Assembly: GCA_049241565.1 (NCBI GenBank)
Contig: JBMLQL010000025.1
Location: 34,457 to 98,456, forward strand
Direction: 5' to 3'
Length of the DNA stretch: 64,000 bases
Source of the DNA: DZBG01 sp049241565
GTDB taxonomy: Bacteria > Bdellovibrionota > Bacteriovoracia > Bacteriovoracales > Bacteriovoracaceae
Shown here piece by piece: positions 61,770 through 64,000 of the stretch (positions are counted from its first letter, which is position 1; the number at the start of each line of letters is the position of its first letter). The position numbers and the translations under genes are program-made. The notes beneath the pieces were generated by a model. That model did no database searches. It saw nothing but the letters and a program-made list of their open reading frames with translations, and was not told the origin of the DNA.

Positions 61770-62432
61770 TTACCAGCGTAAAGAGCCGTTATAGAGATGA
61801 TGAGTTTTTTGCTCATCTTTTAAAAGGGCCTCTCCCCAGTCTCCTAAACCAAGAAAAATTCCCGCGTGTGTTTCATCACCTTCAGTAATGCTAACTTGTC
61901 TTTCGTAATGCATGCAACGATTGAGAAAACGCATACGAAGATCATTGGTATTAGCGATTCTGTTTTGAGCGATGTATTCAACAATATCAGCACACCATTC
62001 TTTTTTCGAAAATTGAGTTGGAGATTTTTCAAAAATCCCTCCCCAGTCTTGATTCGATTCTAGATTGAGGCCAATCCCTGCAATATTTTTTTGATGAGAT
62101 TGTTGAACAAGAATGCCACCACATTTTTTTGAACGAGAATCATAAATATCATTTGGCCATTTTAGTTTTAACTCTTCCCCAAAACGCGTAAAAAAATAAT
62201 CACTAATAATGACTGAAAGCTCAATAGCCGTCCAAGTGACTTTTTCGTGTGGGGTAATGATAAAAGAAAAATAAAGAGAATGAGGAAGTTGTTCCCATTT
62301 CTTTTGATTTCTTCCGTGGCCTTGAGTTTGATTCTCACAACTTATAAGAAGTTCTTCTGATTGACCTTGGGCCAATTGTTCTTTGAGATAATCTTGTGTA
62401 GAATCACAACTATCTAAATGTATATGTTTCAT
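61770..62432 (-). CDS. birA: Biotin--protein ligase BirA (catalytic domain only)
   Basis: The 220-residue protein is the monofunctional form without an N-terminal DNA-binding domain. The biotin/ATP loop TQGHGRNQKKW, LKWPNDI and KCGGILVQ are conserved, and the small C-terminal domain is present. It activates biotin and attaches it to carrier lysines, such as that at residue 128 of the carrier encoded at 34712. The loop reads GHGR where GRGR is usual. ATG 62432, behind GAGAGGG, is preferred over a TTG at 62435. It is divergent from rph with only 14 bases between starts. Confidence 0.9.
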   Translation of the reverse strand: MKHIHLDSCDSTQDYLKEQLAQGQSEELLISCENQTQGHGRNQKKWEQLPHSLYFSFIITPHEKVTWTAIELSVIISDYFFTRFGEELKLKWPNDIYDSRSKKCGGILVQQSHQKNIAGIGLNLESNQDWGGIFEKSPTQFSKKEWCADIVEYIAQNRIANTNDLRMRFLNRCMHYERQVSITEGDETHAGIFLGLGDWGEALLKDEQKTHHLYNGSLRW

Positions 62433-62446
62433 CAAAAGGCCCTCTC

Positions 62447-63160
62447 ATGTCTGTTATTAAAAGAAATACCCCTAGAACCATCAAGTTTCAACCAAACATC
62501 AATCCTTATGCAGCGGGATCTGTTTTAGCTGAGTTTGGAAACACCAAAGTTCATATTACTGCCGCTGTTCAAGAGTCAGTACCACCTTTCTTAAAAGGGA
62601 AGGGAGTAGGTTGGGTAACGGCTGAGTACGCTATGCTTCCGAGTTCGACTCACTCGCGAGTTGATCGTGAACGTAAAGGGGCTTCAGGGCGTACACAAGA
62701 AATTCAGCGTTTAATTGGCCGTGCCCTTCGTTCAATTATTGATACAAAAAAATTAGGTGAACGCACAATCATGATTGATTGTGATGTGATTGTGGCCGAC
62801 GGTGGAACAAGAACAACGGCGATCTCAGGCGCTTATCTTGCTCTTGAAATTGCGATCCATAAATTGATGAAAGATGGTCTTGTCAAAGAGAACCCTCTTA
62901 AAGACGGTCTTGCTGCTATTTCTGTTGGTATCAATGCTCAAGGTGAAGTGATTGCAGATCTTAATTATGAAGAAGATTCAAGCTGTCATACTGATATGAA
63001 TATCGTGATGACGACATCAGGAAAATTTGTCGAAGTTCAAGGAACAGCCGAAGGCGAGCCTTTCTCTCTCGAAGAACTCAACAATCTTCTCGTCGCGGCT
63101 AAGTCCTCTCTTGAAGTGGTGATGAAAGAGCAACGTAAAGTTCTTGAGACATTAAAATGA
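62447..63160 (+). CDS. rph: Ribonuclease PH
   Basis: The 237-residue phosphorolytic 3' exonuclease trims tRNA 3' ends. The catalytic segments EYAMLPSSTHSRVDRE, GRTQEIQRLIGRALRS and DCDVIVADGGTRTTAISGA are conserved. Length is the family norm, with no frameshift like that of Escherichia coli K-12. Its stop overlaps the start of the NTP pyrophosphatase gene by 4 bases (ATGA), the pairing found in many bacteria. Downstream lies tRNA-Pro, although its CCA end is genome-encoded. Confidence 0.97.
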   Translation: MSVIKRNTPRTIKFQPNINPYAAGSVLAEFGNTKVHITAAVQESVPPFLKGKGVGWVTAEYAMLPSSTHSRVDRERKGASGRTQEIQRLIGRALRSIIDTKKLGERTIMIDCDVIVADGGTRTTAISGAYLALEIAIHKLMKDGLVKENPLKDGLAAISVGINAQGEVIADLNYEEDSSCHTDMNIVMTTSGKFVEVQGTAEGEPFSLEELNNLLVAAKSSLEVVMKEQRKVLETLK

Positions 63161-63753
63161 ATTTAATCTTAGCTTCATCGAATTCACATAAGGCATTAGA
63201 GTTCTCTGAACTCTTTGCAGGAGAGCTTCAAGTAACTCCTGCTCCTTCATCAATTGAGGTGGATGAAACTGGAAAAACATTTGAAGAGAATGCCTTTCTT
63301 AAGGCCCGAGCTTACTATGAAAAGTTTAAAGTTCCGGCCTTGGCCGATGATTCAGGGCTTGTCATCGAAGAGTGGCCTGAGCTTCTAGGTGTCTATTCTG
63401 CGCGTTTTGCTCCTGAGCTCACAACTTACCCGGAGAAGTGCCAAAAACTCCTTCAAATGATCGAAGAGCGTGCTTTAAAAACACGTGGGGCCTACTTCGT
63501 CTGCACACTTTGTTTTTATCTTTCTCCATCAGAGGTCTATTTTTTTGAGGGTCGTGTTCATGGAACGATAGGTCATGAACTTAAAGGTGATCATGGTTTT
63601 GGCTATGACCCGATTTTTGTCCCAGAGCGCAAAGAGAATGATGGGCTGACTTTAGCTGAACTCCCCGAGTGGAAAAATGAAAACTCTCACCGTGCTCGTG
63701 CTGTTCAATCTGCTTTGAGTTTCTTTAAAGAAAGCTATAGACATAAAGCGTGA
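63157..63753 (+). CDS. rdgB: Non-canonical purine NTP pyrophosphatase (RdgB/HAM1 family)
   Basis: The 198-residue enzyme hydrolyses ITP, dITP and XTP to monophosphates to keep them out of nucleic acids. Family motifs are ASSNSHKALEF at the start, VDETGKTFEENAFLKARAY, ADDSGLVIEEWPELLGVYSA and GDHGFGYDPIFVP, with SHRARA near the end. The first motif has SH where GK is more common. It is coupled to rph by a 4-base overlap and ends 36 bases before tRNA-Pro. Confidence 0.95.
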   Translation: MNLILASSNSHKALEFSELFAGELQVTPAPSSIEVDETGKTFEENAFLKARAYYEKFKVPALADDSGLVIEEWPELLGVYSARFAPELTTYPEKCQKLLQMIEERALKTRGAYFVCTLCFYLSPSEVYFFEGRVHGTIGHELKGDHGFGYDPIFVPERKENDGLTLAELPEWKNENSHRARAVQSALSFFKESYRHKA

Positions 63754-63789
63754 TTTCAATTAAAAATTTAGCTTCCCAAAATGAAAAGT

Positions 63790-63866
63790 CGGGGTGTAGC
63801 GCAGTCTGGTAGCGTATCTGGTTTGGGACCAGGTGGTCGTTGGTTCGAATCCAATCACCCCGACCA
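63790..63866 (+). tRNA. tRNA-Pro (anticodon UGG)
   Basis: The 77-base sequence folds into a standard cloverleaf. Acceptor arms CGGGGTG (63790-63796) and CACCCCG (63856-63862) pair fully. The D loop contains GTCTGGTA, the anticodon stem TCTGG/CCAGG encloses TTTGGGA with anticodon TGG, and the T arm contains GGTTCGAATCC. Discriminator A and an encoded CCA (63864-63866) complete it. It reads CCN proline codons, especially CCA and CCG. Confidence 0.96.
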
Positions 63867-64000
63867 CTTTTCAAGCAAAATAAAAAATCCAAAACATTTA
63901 GTTTCGTTCTTTGCTTTAAATTTTTATTTATTATTTTTATCTCTATTTTAAAAACCTGCTGGGAAAGGAACCAAGGCGGGATGTGTGCGATGTTGGGAGA

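Noticed and set aside
63867..64000. Sequence after tRNA-Pro
   Set aside because: AT-rich and then purine-rich, but no second tRNA, ORF or repeat could be supported before the window edge.

Overview
The window looks like chromosomal core DNA of a low-to-mid G+C Gram-negative bacterium. Gene content (a continuous rif-str-S10-spc-alpha ribosomal block, a PocR-type sigma54 activator, several FHA/TPR membrane proteins, a TadC-type protein, an LpoA-like lipoprotein, a sigma32-like heat-shock promoter, a sigma28-like -10 box) best fits the Bdellovibrionota, near the Bacteriovorax/Peredibacter group. No rRNA is present, so this placement is an inference. I saw no prophage, insertion sequence or CRISPR array. 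Gene density is very high and no gap reaches 300 bases; the 134 bases after the tRNA at the right edge hold nothing I can name.

Bases 1-29284 are one co-oriented block: the end of nusG, then rplK-rplA-rplJ-rplL, rpoB-rpoC, rpsL-rpsG-fusA-tuf, and the S10, spc and alpha clusters through rplQ. Hairpins sit at the ancestral operon boundaries (rplL/rpoB, rpoC/rpsL, tuf/rpsJ) and a strong terminator closes the block. Two matching L1-type leader elements precede rplK and rplA, and an L10-type leader precedes rplJ. map and rpsD are absent from their usual places.

Bases 29296-35203 hold a membrane-anchored thioredoxin-like protein, a PocR-sigma54 activator behind a sigma28-like promoter, and a three-gene biotin-dependent acyl-CoA carboxylase operon. 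Bases 35204-41327 carry two unrecognised genes, an M16 metallopeptidase, a HemW-type radical SAM protein and an exported trypsin/V8-like protease. Bases 41424-45250 are the grpE-dnaK-dnaJ chaperone operon. Next come an LpoA-like lipoprotein and, convergently, an unusual HPRT-like phosphoribosyltransferase.

Bases 48000-52710 form a tight operon: AMP-nucleosidase-like protein, MreB, a PilZ protein, a lipoprotein and NagZ. It links the rod-shape cytoskeleton, c-di-GMP sensing and cell-wall recycling. Bases 52788-61369 are the most unusual part: a TadC protein with an extra exported domain, a DUF192 protein, three different membrane FHA proteins, a PP2C-like phosphatase and a long-tailed response regulator. 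This looks like a phosphothreonine signalling module of undefined purpose. The window ends with a CsbD-like protein, BirA, RNase PH, an RdgB-type NTP pyrophosphatase and tRNA-Pro(UGG).
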